The notes: generated by a model not told the origin, from the letters alone. Positions 36,527 to 51,500 are shown, numbered from the stretch's first letter. The stretch is 59,287 nt of DNA from Saccoglossus kowalevskii (GCF_000003605.2 NW_003126884.1:295645-354931); one strand, 5' to 3'. Numbers and translations: made by a program.

Positions 36527-39500
36527 CTGTAGAAACAAAACATGGCATGTATAAATTATCTGTGTTGAATACTTGTTGCACAGTGTTTCTGATTGGATGT
36601 ATTGTTATTGGAGTATGTCGTCATGGTGACAGCGAATGAGATCATCAGGGGTGCTTTTCTGAAAGAGATGAAGAGGTTAATGAAGTATGGGTAGATGAGA
36701 AGCATCTTCTCAAAATCAATTGAGCGTCATTGGTTTTTGAGAGTGTTCAAATAATCTACTGCCTTAACCTCTTTACCTATTTCACAAACACATCAAAATT
36801 CTGATTGCGCAAACACAGTAAAAAAAACCTGACAATTTCTAATCAGTCCTAAATACAACATGAATATAAATCAAATGATCAGCGCAAATAAATTGTTGCA
36901 CAACTAAGTAAGCCTTGCATCTTTAGTATTCATATTTAGAGGTCTGAAAAGTATCAGAGTTTACACAGAGCGTGTACAGATCCAGGGCTAAAAAACTAGA
37001 TAAATCCAGTTGTGGTTCAATCTTGGCAAGAACTCAACTGAGCTTGATATTCCCAGCTGAAGGAACCAATACAAAGGTTGGCTCACAGTCTAATCTGATC
37101 TGACAGTGGGCAGCAAACTGTATGTCTGATTAGACTTTCAATCCTGACATGTTGGATTTCATGAGATTGAGAAAACGGCGCCACAAGAAGCAATATGAAC
37201 CATCTTTAAGATTGCAAGCAGGAGTTTTCGTTTTCACAATGCAGTTGCGTTGAAGATTTTTGCATACATTTTCCAAAAAACCTGAATATTGTTGTAACTT
37301 TCTTACTTTATGTGACAATCAGTCAGCCAGCTTGTCAAAATATCTAACAATCACGATTACAAGAAGCTGCGATTCTATTTGAAGCATTATGGGTGTCATG
37401 AAAGTCTAAGAAAATGAAACTCTTTCGTTTCCATAAATCATTCATTTGTTTACAGAGAAGGTTTTTCCTGCCTGGTAATTCAATACAGGATAATGCTTTT
37501 AAGTTGATTGGCTGTAATTCTGTGTCTGAGCATTTTCTTTTTAAAACTCCAGACGCATTTCCCCCCGTGTCGTTGACCTGTAAGTTGTCTAAGCATTAAA
37601 AGTAAGTCAATTGAAGACTTAGTTTGAATTTGCAATTTTGTTTATCAAAAATTTGTGAGTTCTATGAGAGGAAATCTGGTTCAAGATAAAACACTCCGTA
37701 TTCATGAGTTTATTTATTCTGTGATGCTGCATATACATATTCAGTCGCAGTCGAAAATAAACCATGAAATCTGAGAATACGAAAAAACGCAAAGTCAAAT
37801 TAGTCTTGTTGAATCACGGAGAGATGAAAGATCAAGCAAATTGAGTATCACCATGGAAAGATTAAATGAAACCAGAACCTAGATGACATATCAACTTGAT
37901 AGGAGTATTCAATTACTAATTCTAAATTGAATATCACTTTTCAATATATTAAAAAAAAACACACACTACAGTTCAAGATGATCGTTGATGAACTCGCTAG
38001 TTGAACATAAAAGCAGACTTCAAATTAGCTGCATTGTTAATGATGCTAATGACTCTCATTGTTACAGCGGTGTCCATTTCACTAACATTCTAATCTCAAT
38101 TCTGATTTTTTGAATACTGTATTAAAAGGTTTATAATTTAGATATCACAGAGGATATAGAAGCCTGACATTTGCAATTCCAAAAATAGGCATGACCTCAA
38201 GTTCAACTCGCATAACGTCACCAACAAAGTAAATTAACTTGGCACAGTATTGGAATAAACTGACTGATTAGGAGTCCAATACTAGATCTTGGAGAATGGC
38301 TTTCATTACAGTTGAATCATTAGTTCCTTATTCTTATTCTATTTAATATGCAAATAGACTTGTAACAATATCAATATCACTGATTTTACCTGTATTGGAT
38401 GATTGCACGGTTCTATAACTGTGGCACAACAAAGACAGACAGCAAATGACAAAAACCATTGGGGGTGGTGAGCCACAAATTGAAAGGACTACTTTTAGCA
38501 ATGTGAAAAGATGTTTACTACCCGGTAGTAATTTATTACGCGGCTATAAACATTCTTAAGATTAAAGTAGCATTACGGCAAACTAAATCCAAGTGATATA
38601 ATGCATCAAAGGATAATGTGGTTTTCAAAGCAGAGTAAAATGACTGGCAGTCATTAAAGCAAACCATGGTCTCTATTGTAAAGATATTTAATCACATTTC
38701 TATTGTCGTAAATTATTGTTATAAAATGGTACTGGACGAACAGAATAACAAATATGTGATAAATACTGACAACCTGTCGCCACTTATCCATAAACTCTCG
38801 TTGCTTATAATAGGCTTTTCCATGGAAACCGTCATTTCATGTGAAATTTCTTTCATTCTGGCACTTGTTTTTCATTCCAACAACATGTTTTTTACAAAAC
38901 ATAATTTTGTTTTTGAATCATTTTTATGGGTGCTAGGCAACAGCTCGAGATATTGATTGGATGTGTTCACTGTCTCTCCTGTGGTAATTGCAGGTGTATT
39001 TTGCATTACGGTCTACGTGTTTCATTACAAATTGAAATTGTACGGCATCGGTAGTAATTACAAGTCAATTGTCGTATAAAACTAAAAATGATCGGTTGCA
39101 GATGATGTGCAATCGTATAGCATTGCTTACTGAGAATTTGGCGTAGTGTGGAGGGTAGATTATCACAACAAGTAAGGTAGGTATTACTATCATTGGCACA
39201 GAATATTAAATAACAAAAACAAAAAAAAAAATCAGAAGAAAATATTAACATGGTCACAAAATCAACCATGACTGCAGACACAAATTATTCAAAATAGAGG
39301 AGTAGATTCAGTCTGAGCCATTAGAACAATTTCATTAAACGCATCAATGCATGTTGCCTAGGAAACTAGTTTCATCCGCCTCTATACTCTGAGACATATG
39401 TATGCATCATACTGTAAATGTAATACACAACGATAAATTGTTTCGTGATTCATTGTAAAATCTGAAAGGGGATAAAAGCAGTACTCTAGCACTCCACTGT

Positions 39501-42500
39501 ACCATATTTCAAGTACTCAGTATTAAATACCCGATTAAAAAAAAACCAAAAAAAACCTTGCTATTCATCTACAACTAATCATCAGCGATGGAGGACATTT
39601 CTGGTTGCCATGGCAACAAAATAAGCGATAACAGCAGCATTACCTGATATATCCTTCTCATAGTATAAAGTAATATTAATGAAGCTAATAAAAAAACAAG
39701 CAGCCAGTCGGCTGAGATAGATATATGTATAGTGTCAAAGCAGTGGGACTTGCTGTTTTCAACAAGAATTCAAAAATATCACTTTTCACCAAAAATGACA
39801 AAAACAATCATCAAAATTAGATACTTGAAGATATCACCATGAAATTAACAAATCTGAAAGAGGTCCACATGTAGTACCTATATATGTAATATAAAAACAA
39901 TCAGACTTGCGATTTTTAACAAGAAGTCGTAAATATCACTTTTTACCAAAATGAATTAATCTGAGAGTGGTCCACATGTAGTACCTATATATATAATATC
40001 AAAGCAATTGGACTTTTAGTTTTTAACAAGAAGTCGAAAATATCACTTTTTACCAAAAATGACAAAAATATTCACCAAAATTAGAAAATTAAAGATATCA
40101 ATACAAAATGAATTAATCTGAGAGTGATCCACATGTAGTACCTATATATGTAATATCAAAGCAATTGGACTTGCGGTTTTCAACAAGAAGTTGAAAATAT
40201 CACTTTTTACCAAAAATGACAAAAATATTCACCAAAATTAGAGAATTGAAGATATCATTACAAAATGAACAAATCTGAGAGAGGTCTACCCAAGGTATCA
40301 AAGCATTCAGGCTTATAGTTTTCAAGGAGAAGTCAAAAAAGTAAAACATTGACACGGACGACGACGGACAATTACTCATATGATAAGCTCGCTCGACAAA
40401 GTCGACAGCGGAGCTAAAAAGGTGATTTCTGGCTACCCACCCTAAATATAAACCAGTCAATACTGAGAAGTCAAAGTTGGAGGAGAAGTATTTGGAAAAA
40501 CTATTTTCTCAATTGATGACAACTTTTAGATGACTTCTTGATTTATGTGTTGAGCTGAGCAATACTCTTACCACCGTGACTCGATCAATGAGAATTCAAT
40601 GAGTTGTTCATTAAAAGCAATCTCACAAATAATAAATCTACTTTATAGAGTTGATAGATCAGAAGGAAGGAATACACTGAATATTATGAACCTAAAAAGC
40701 TTGAAAACTAACTCTTCTGGGAATAAAACCTAATTTTAAACAGTGCTCATACAGCTGTATGTAAGCATGTACACTTGTGTCGCATTATAACTAAAAGCCA
40801 GAATGTAGGAAACGATGTAGTATAAAGTGTCTTAGAGATATAGTGAAGACATATGCCAGGGTTAGCAAGACAAATATCATTATCACACAACTGTATCCTA
40901 TCAAGAAGATGTTGCTAAAAATAAAATTGATTAAAAATTGGTCTGGAATTCAAATACCATCTAAAGATTCTGTAAACACCAAAATTGAGTGTCACAGGCT
41001 TGATAGGAAGGGTCAAAGTCATTATCCAGGATTCAATCTCTAGATGTATGTTGGAGGGGGGTGGTGTATGTGTGTGTTGACTTGCGCAAGTTCCCATGGT
41101 GATAGTGTTTATCCATGCTTGGTTGAATCTATGATAGCACATTATGATAGGCATATTCATTAATGTCTTGTTGTCTTAATCATGTAATGATGGTTTCTCT
41201 GGCAAAACACATAGCATGTGCGGCCATATAAAACAGGGATATCTAACTTCCTGTGTGCAATGTGCGTTATAATCTCCAGGATAGTGAAGACCATTAATGC
41301 ATATACCGGTAACAGTTTTTATGTTTTTTTTTTATATATATATTTTTAGTTATAAAGTGTCAATATTCATATATGGAAAAGAGAGGATGTGACTAAGATT
41401 ACATGATAGGAATATCTACAGTTGCACGTCCCCATTGTAATACCAAGGTCTATGGTACGCCGCACACACAAGAGACATCAGAGACATTCAAAGTCTGTCT
41501 GTCCGTTTTTTCAATTATTTTACAAAACAACAATACAGCCATACACAGGATGTTGATTTGTTTCTGGACCACAGATTCACAACTTGTGAAAGCAATAAAA
41601 ATATAATGTATTTATATGCCTAATTAAACCACGCAAACTGGATTCCGGAAAGACGTATACTTGATGAGTCTGAGTTCGATGGTGATTGCTTAAAACAAGC
41701 GGAAAACTTAAAAGCTGTGTCGTTTTGCAACAGATCATTAGACCCAAGAAAAAGCACTTTTATTCTTTGGAAAATGTCAATGGAGGCTGAAATGATTGCC
41801 ACAGGGCACAAGAATACATGTGACGTATATAAAAGCGTACAGAGAAAGATCACGTTTTAATGTCATATTTAATTGTTTAGATACACTTGATTGAAGTTCA
41901 ATACTCTTAGTGAAATGAAGTCCTCCTCATGGAATTTAAATGTTACTAGTAGTTTGAAAAAAAGGATTACTTGCAAATGTCACTGTAAGCAAACATATTG
42001 AATAATTAAAAAAAAAAAAAATGTGTTGTCAAAGAACATTGCTATTATACGAGTTCAGTATAAAAAGCAGGATCACAAACATCATCAATTGTAAGTGGTT
42101 TCGTTTCATCGATTATAAAAAAGCCCACCCACAGATTATTGCTTCAAGCTTACCTCGATGGGTTGAGGATCATGTAAATGATTACCAAGATCCATTAGTA
42201 CTTGCGGCATCCACTGCGGTACGTCGTACGGATATGCTTGAATGCACGCACTTAGTCCCAGTACGCCAGCATGTCTTTGAATGAGTGCTGAAAAAAAGGA
42301 GATTAAAAAGGTAAGTAAACAATACAATACCATGATACATGTATTGGCTCCTTCAACTCCATGAAGGTCCAGAAGACGGTGGAACTACAACAGGTGGTTT
42401 TATGACTTGTATGCAAACCTCTTTGCTGCGTATACAATACGTGTAGAAAAAACATTGTTCGCATGATTGTGTGTTGCATGATGTTTTAAACTGAGGAATA

Positions 42501-45500
42501 TTCTAAGCATCTCCCCCAGCCAAGGTCCATTTATCCGGCCACCACCCTCACTTTTATACCTTGCCAGAATTCACACTATAAACCTCTATTCGCTGATGAC
42601 GAAATTAAACACAACAGCAGATGCCCTGATGTATTTTTATGGCAAAAAAGAACATAAAGTCAAGTGTTGTGGGAAATCAAATGCAAAGTCATGTTTTTTT
42701 GTCAGTTATACTGTGACTTGATATACAGCACTATATATTGGTTAAAATTTCAAATTGATCTGAGATGTTACAGGAACAGTGATTGATGAATCCAATTTAA
42801 CTGAGGTCAAATACAGTTTTCCTGACATGATCATGGTTCATAGAGACAGCTATGGATGGCGAACTTCAGCAAAATAATGTGAATCGGGCAATGTTATTTT
42901 ATTTATTGGCCCAAGCATAAAGCTATATTGGCCCTCATTCTTGCCTTGTTTGTCAACACGAGCCAAACTAGAATGGACAATCTATAATAGAACAGCCCTG
43001 CTCGACTTCATTGATAGTAGAGCTAAAAAGTTTATGCCGGAATCAACAACAATATCAACAAAGGCAGATATTAACCTTCATCTATGATGATACTAGAAAA
43101 AAAAGCAGACCATTTGATAGTGCAGATTATTACATCATACATAATTACAGCAAGATGGTCAATAAACAAAATTTATTGAAGGCAGCACACCTGCTCTGCT
43201 GCCTTCAACATTTCCTCAACACATTCTATTTCCTCAACACATTCTGTTTCTAAGAATTCTTAGCGGCAGGATGATAAGATTCTAAGGATCACAGTCATAA
43301 AACTGAGAATGCTGATAAACGCCATCAATTCATTACTAGAGAGTTTTACAAATTGTGGTGAAGGAAAAAAAAGCTTTTACGGGATTATTAGACGACAGGA
43401 ATGATAACTCATCTAGTTCGGAATCATCGGAGAGCATTGCATCTTGAAATCCGAAATACCAAAGCATCAACACGTTCATTTAGGCGTGCATAATCCCAGT
43501 CAGTTCCTAGGGTTACAAGGGGTTTTCTCAAATTGTTAAGATAAGCCAAAAAAATGCCAGATATTCAAGTAACCTATGGTGCCCTCCCCCATTTGATAGT
43601 AGAACTGAGAGTTGTTTATGTTGGTGTAAAAAACAGTTAAAAAATTGAATCTGTTAAAAATACCAAAAATTCCCAATGAATGAAAAACAATTTAATATGT
43701 CAATATAATGATGTCATATTAACATATTTAAATACAGCTAATAAGATGATTTTACATGACTGATTATATTTTATGTATGACTTATTCTACTAGGTTCTTT
43801 TTTAGCACCCTCCCCCTTGAGGACAAATAAATAAATATCAGTCTGACTACTGTTCTTTGTACCTAGAGGTCATTATTATGTGTAGCTTTCCACAAACAGC
43901 TTTGGGTCGTCATGGCAGCACACAAAAACATCGCCATAACAACAGAATTAAAATTCAAAACATTCTGTACATATGTGTCAGTTGCAAGATTTTGATCACA
44001 CACCTTTAACGTTCCTGAGTTTGTTTTAATCTTGTGGTGGTATTTAAATCGCTAATGACAAAACCATGTTTTTTTTTTTTGTACAGTGAGTAATAAGTAA
44101 TCCCAGCTACATTACATTCACTTCAATGTATAAAATTTTGCTAATTTGCATATCAATAAATTAAATGATCCAAGTCCACATGTTTGTGTGTGTGTGTGTG
44201 TGGGGGGGGGGATTGGCGGGGCTGTGTGTCAATATACGACAGCCATATAAAATAGTGTATATAACTTTTTGTTTTGACCTATTTGTTTTATTTCATTCAA
44301 TCTTCACATTTTGTGAATGATATACTAACAATACATGACGATTGGCAACATCCTTGTAGAGATGGGCTTACATTTTTGTATCCTATGTTCAGAAACCTAC
44401 CCCTTCAAATTGTGTATCTTATGTTCACAAACCAGTCGCCTCAAATTGAAATATTTAGATATAATGTAATATGTGAATGGAATATAACGATGACAAAAAA
44501 CGTGACATGAGGTTCTTATCTAACACGAGTGGCAGCTGTTACGCCTGTATACAAAGATGATAACGCAAGTTTGAAAGATGAATAAAAAAACAGACTGTTG
44601 TCTAACCTTCCATCCCTACGCCTGCTTTGCGGGGTAGCTTTGTCTTGCATAATCCTTCAAAATGACTCTGCAGGTCGTCGTTCATCTTCATAAAACCACA
44701 GTGTAGAAATCCGCTTAATGTGGTGCCAGCCATTTCTCTCACCTAGAAGAATGTGTTCAAAGAATTGTAAGTGATTGCGTCTGGATGATGTACCAAATAT
44801 TGTGGTGAGATCAGCATGAAATTAAAGGGCGGCACTCGTTGTGCCGCGTCCTGTTCGATATGGGACTCATAGCGACGTATACATCGCGTGTAAAATACAT
44901 TCTTTATTAACATGATATTCCAACCCATGCTGCGCGACGACCACCGGCTTTAAGGTACTTTAAATTACGCGAGTCAGGAGAGTTTGTGAAATTCACAACA
45001 ATGCATCTTCAGGAATATACTCAAATGATGATAATCTCTAGAAATGAGAATGTAATGATTTACATTATCATCAAGTAGCGTATTTGCTCTATTAGTAAGT
45101 AGCACATACACCTACATAAATGTGTGTATACAGTCAAAAGAAATAATATTTGAACAATGTAGTATACAACCGATGCAGTAGATGGTTTTATTGGAGATGC
45201 ACTTGTAATAGAGCAAATACGGTATATTAGAAAAGTTAATTGAAAATGTTTAAGGGTTTCTCGAGTCAAGGGAAAATTATAATATATTGTAGCAGTTAAT
45301 ATTTGACTAGACTACTTTAAATAAGACAGCTAGGAGGTCACCGCGACCTTTTGCATAATTTAATCTTTGTGAATTATGAATTTGTGTGAGAAAATGTTAG
45401 TTATGACAGTGACATTTTAAATGTAAATACATGAGAAAACAGTATCTAACGTGTACAGCACTTCTAGCTAGTTTTTGCTTGAAATTGTTAATAGTAATTT

Positions 45501-48500
45501 CAGATCTGTGTTATTTTTTCCCCTAGGGAAATAAAACACAATATGAGGAACATATTCACAAAATACATCAATGGATACAGTTAATTGCGTTTTTATTAAC
45601 ATTTTTATTTCACTATATACCCCAATAAAACACTGTATGTCGTAAGTAAGTATACATATCGCTATTTTTTGTGACGTGCATAAAACAGTTATCTATTAAT
45701 AAAGTCTGTTATTACAAAGGTTTAACAATGGTAAACCATAATCTGTGAAATTATGATTTATTGACCAAATTTCGGTAAGCAACATAGTAATCAGTAAATT
45801 GAAATATAATCACCATAGGAACCAACAGCAAACATTTTAAAATTTGACAAATTGATCAATTTTTAGTAAATTTTCGATAATTTCACTGTTTTTCTCTAAA
45901 CTAAAATTGTTTGGTGAAAGCAATTACATTGATTCAAGCATTACCGTAATTGGAATACAAAATGTCAATACAACTGACGGTTGGATGATAATTTATACAT
46001 TAAGACATACCATACTTATCGATATATAGAAATCTACAATTATACATCCAATCACCGCTTGTCAACTCAAAAATACAAATAATCAATCACAGGAAGCTTT
46101 AAAGAACTCCCGTGTGCTGAGATAATAACTAATAAGGTTTCATGGAAATGTTCATTAGACCCAAAAATATATAAATTATTATATGTAAATTTAGTAATTA
46201 ATATTAAAACAGATTTTAACCAAAAACTTACCAGGACTTTTGTTACATTGTCCTATGACATCTATGTACGAAGTTTCATTGAAATGGAATAATTAGTACT
46301 TGAAATATCAATGTAAAAGCCGAAAATTGACTAATTATGCAAATTAGTGTATTAGGTAATTAATATGCACAGATATTAACCCAAAACTAATCAGGTATGT
46401 ACATTGTTCCATGGCAACTATGTACCAGGTTTCATTGAATTGGAATAATTAGTACTTGAGACATTGGCGTAAAAGCAGAAAATTTAGTAATCATTAAGCA
46501 AACATCTGTGCATTAGTCCAGACATAGACCCTCCAGTAGAGGGTCTATGGTCCAGAGCATCTATGTACCAAGTTTCATCAAAATCCAATGAGTGGTTCTT
46601 CAGATATCAGTGAAACAGTCTTGGAACAGCTAAAAATTAGCCAATTATCATGCAAATTAGGTAATTAATATGCATTGTGTGCTTTGAACACACAGGAGTC
46701 AAAAAAGAACACAGCAATTTAATGAAGTATACACACACACCTCCAGTTGATCATCTGTTAGTAACTGGACTACAATATTCTGTATCTCGGTAGTGAAATC
46801 TTTATTTGACGTCATAATAAACATGTTGTAGAAGACCATAACCTGAGTGTAATTCAAGATGCTGACCCGACTGTGCCACGAACTGCTTGAAGCAATCTGT
46901 AAGCAATAAAACAAGTGAAATGAGATTCGTGATGCTCAAGGGATATTTACGACATGTGTGTGCGTGACTGAGTAACAGGGCTAACAAGTACGTGTGGCCT
47001 GGAATTCAAGAGCTAAAATTAACAAAGAAATTCACGTATTCATAGTAGCCAATTACTACGAAAGCATGATAATGCATTGTTTGGTTGGTTGATACATGAA
47101 CGACAAACATCAATTACGCATCAGGAGTATATCTGCTCTACTACATCATTTTATAATATTTCTATGGAAGTATACTTATTTATCAAGAGAAGCAGGTTAA
47201 GAAAAGATTTACTATGAATGCTGGCAAATTATTGACCATTGTTGATAATGTGGAGCTTTCATAGTGAAGAATAGTAGACCAATTTGTCAAGATTGGCTAT
47301 TCAAGTGTACATGTATGTTAGATCACGACACCCAGCAGTCAGTGAAACTGATACTAAACGTTAAAGCAAGTGTCCCCATTCACAGAAAGCTCAGTGAATG
47401 TTAAACAAGCATCAAATCAATTTGGGATTTCAATATTAAAGTGTAGGTGTCAAGCGCAGTGTTTAGAAATAAGAATAAAGCTGTCAGCAACGAATGACTC
47501 ACTAATAGTGAATGTCAAGTTTCTCATCTACATTGCTGACAGTTATGTTAATTATAGAATGCCAGGGAAACAATTCTTTTCCTTTTAAAGATTAATTGGA
47601 AAGGATTTTCAAAACTAACAAAGTGTCATTTGTGCAATGATCGAAATGTGCAATCGATACAGGTGGTTCTGTTTTCAAGAAAAAAAAAAAAAAAAAAATT
47701 AAACAAGTTGCATCCAATCACCATATTACCATAATTTCTATGAATTCAGAACAGGTTTTGTGCAGTAACAGACATTCCCAAAAACTTTTTTTTGATGTAT
47801 CTATTCTTGAATACGAACATCAGGCATCAAATAATCACTATTGCTACACTATGGCAAGTCAAGGCTAAATGTTTCGCCAATTTGAATTTGGCAGAAAAGG
47901 ATGTAAAAATAAGCCTAATATTGATAGATGAACAGTGATAAACATAGCACTGGGTAACTTGCATCAAATGCATTCACACGAAAAGATGAAAACTTAAATG
48001 ATTACAATGTATCACTTTAAAGAAACAATTATGCAAAAAAAAAACCCCATTAATGTGATGCAAGAGCTGTTGCAAAGAAAAGCACATTCAGGTAATTCAA
48101 ACACAAGATGTACCACTAATGCTGCAGTTGTGTATCCATTTCGTTCCAGTGATGATGAAATTTATCTAACCAAGATTTAAAAAAAGATTAATTATTAAAA
48201 GCATGGGATCAGGATTACCGGACACCCTAAATCCTAGGATTATGCCTAGCATAACATTGGCACACTACGCACAAGCGTGTTTTTTTTTTCTCGTTTAATT
48301 TTTGGGCCTAGAGGAGTCCGCTAAATGTCATGGCTTCAATCACATATCAGCTTTTGATGAATCTAATCCATTAATACTAAACTAGCACAAGGATAAAAAA
48401 TATGATATGCCTGGTAATGAATAATCTTTTCTTACACGCGGCCTACAAGGCAATCAAATGACTGGGGGGCAATATATGTTAATTATTGAACCTGTGTCTA

Positions 48501-51500
48501 CTGTCTGTGTAGACATTATTAAACAAGGCATATTGTTACAATCATTTTAGTGATGATTTCTAGTCCAAGGTATCATGACGCTGTTTAGTTCAGATGGGGG
48601 AAGGAAGAGTAACCTTTATTTCATCTATACCACATGCTAAGTGACCCCCATTTCAGAGTAACTTTTCTAATCAGACATACTGTAAAATAAAATATTTTTT
48701 GCTTGGGATTAATTTTCGTTGACGGGATGATTCAGTGAAAATAAAATCCGGCAAATATACCTTTTTTTCTTATATTTTTCATTCAAGTTGTCAAAAATCA
48801 GGCCAGACTTTTATTATCCCTTGTTTCGCGAACCCGCTGAATAAACAGGAACCGAAAATGAAATAAAAATACAATTTTATTTTAGCGTAATTTCTCACGC
48901 CCGCTGACTTGTAAGTGCAAAAAATTGCCCGCCACATAACAAACCCAAGTTGCATTTTCGTGGGAGTATCATGATCAAAGTACTGAAGTCTTGCGCAGAT
49001 GAGAAACAAAGTTATACATGGAATAAAATTTTATTTCATTTCTTCTCTCCGATCAATGATCTCACTTACAATTCTTTGAGAATCACACAAATCTAATGGA
49101 AAAAAAGAATTAATTTTAGTTTTTTTTCGCCCTCCTCAAAAAAAATTGCCTTATAAAAACTCAAGAAACAAGGAATAAAAAAAGTCTGGCCTCAGTGAAA
49201 ATAAATTCCATACAAAACACCCAAAAAGTATTTTCAGCAAAAATTAATTCCAGCTAAAATAAAGTATTTTACAGTAATGACTAACTGCTAGTACATTTGT
49301 AATAGTGATTTTGCCTTTCACCTCGCAGTGAGGTTCAGAAGGTCATACTTGCTTCTTTATCGTAATCTGGACTTTTACTGTGCTTATCCTGATTCATGAT
49401 TACATATAGTATCCAGGGACCGGATTCCTGTCTTATAGGTTACCCTGCTTTCTACTAACATCTAGAATGTCTACTAATAATTTACCCAGTGTTTAGTGAC
49501 TGTGATGTTGATTGGCCGATAAATATAGCATGCAACTAATCTGAATATGCTAATTTTCCAAACAATGGATGACAGTTGTATGTTTTCTCCAATATGCTAC
49601 ATTTGCGTACATCAATTGTCAGTTGTAACAGATAAAATGCAACCATTCCATGATTATATATAAAAATACAACATTCAATAGTTGTGATATAAACATCAAT
49701 ATTATTATAAAATTTTAATAGGTACTTGTGTACCTCAAAAAACAGTACAAAAGAAGATCAAAGACGAAAAAAGCTGAAGCTTAACAACATGCAAAGTATA
49801 AACTACAAATATCTTACTTGTTTTATAGCCTGCAAAGCTGCGGGTACTACATCTGGTTGAAGCAATGCCTGCGCCATACACGCCAATGTCACCTGCCCTT
49901 CCTGCCTTGACTCGTCGTCTGTCTCGCAGCTCTCCATCGGCACAAACTGAAAACACAAATAATACAATCATAGCATTGCTCTGAGCAGCAAATTGAAATC
50001 ACAGCGAATAATTGTCATGTACATGTATTTACAAATGAACCCAATGAATAATTTATTTAAAAGTCAATTACGAAATATCACCTCAGGGAGGTATTTCATC
50101 AAAATCTTGTTTTCTTTCCAGATCTAACCAGAATCCAGAAAACGATAAAAACAAGCCATGCATGGCACAGTCCCAGTTAGTTATCGAATTTAAGATATAT
50201 AGTTTTGTTTATATAGCTGGAATTTAAACAAGTCAGGAATATGATTATGATGATTGTTTAACATTTAAATGATTGACATTTGTATCTGATTGTCAAACGA
50301 GTATTGAGAGATATTGCTTTGGAACAGCATTAATTAAAACAAAATCAGCCATTTTGAATACATGTATAATGAATATATAAAATTTGAACATAGTCAATGC
50401 ATGTCAGAAATATGGCTCTAGAAGCCCATTCATTAAAACAAAATGGCCACTAGTCAGCCATTCTGAATCTGATCTAAAAAATAGAATAACGTGCATCAGG
50501 AACCCGTAATGTCTAATGTATGTACCAATAAATGCCAGAAATGCTTGATATTTGATGATTTTTTAGCACAAAAATGGCCGCTAGTCGCCATTTTGAATCT
50601 TATCCGAAAACAAACTGATGTGCATCAAGGTGCTATAATGTCCAACGTATATACCAAGTTTGAACAAAATCCATCTGTAAACAGCTGAGAAATGCTTGAT
50701 TTTGATGATTTTTAGAACAAAAATGGCCACTATTCGGCCATCTTGAATCAGATCGTGAAACAAATTGATGTGCATATGTATAATATCATGTATGATGTAT
50801 GTGTGAAGTTTGGTTGTGATTGGTCCAGGCATTTCTAAGATACAGGTTCGGACGCACAAATGGACGCACGAAAGCACAGAAGTCAAAACATAAGTCCCCG
50901 TTTTCGGACTAATCAAAGATAGATGCATATAAAAAACATGAAACCTGGTGATACATACTGAAATTCACATAATTTGCATTTTAGTGACTTACTACTGGTA
51001 ACAGTTGAAACAACTCTGGAGGTACTGCATAGAACATTCTGGACAAGCTACCCGTAACCCATTTCATAACTGAGGAAAAACCAAAAAAAAATACACATAG
51101 CACATTTGAAGCGAGATCATTGGAGATTTTGGCAGACCTATGTCAACATGCGCATATATTACAGAGTCAGAAATAAATTAAATCTGTATCTGATCAGAAA
51201 GTACATCAAAGTAGACTGCCCTCTGCAGGTGAATCGTCAAACAATAATGCCTCTAAGATACTGTAAAATAATTCTTTTTTGCTTGGAATTTATTTTTTCT
51301 GAACACCTGCAAGTCTTTTCAGCGAAAATTAATTCCAGCTAAAATAAAGTATTTTACAGTATTTGAAGACCCCAATATGTTATTGCAATAAACATTTCAT
51401 TAACTGTCAATAATTACGCCAACAATTTCTAGAAATACTTAACCAGACAATCTAACATTGAAAGCCTTTGGTTAACTTGCACACTAATTAGCATAAATTT

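Noticed and set aside
50078-50100. ACCTC/GAGGT small hairpin in a PSME4 intron
   Set aside because: Short arms and no convincing target duplication; extended pairing is imperfect.
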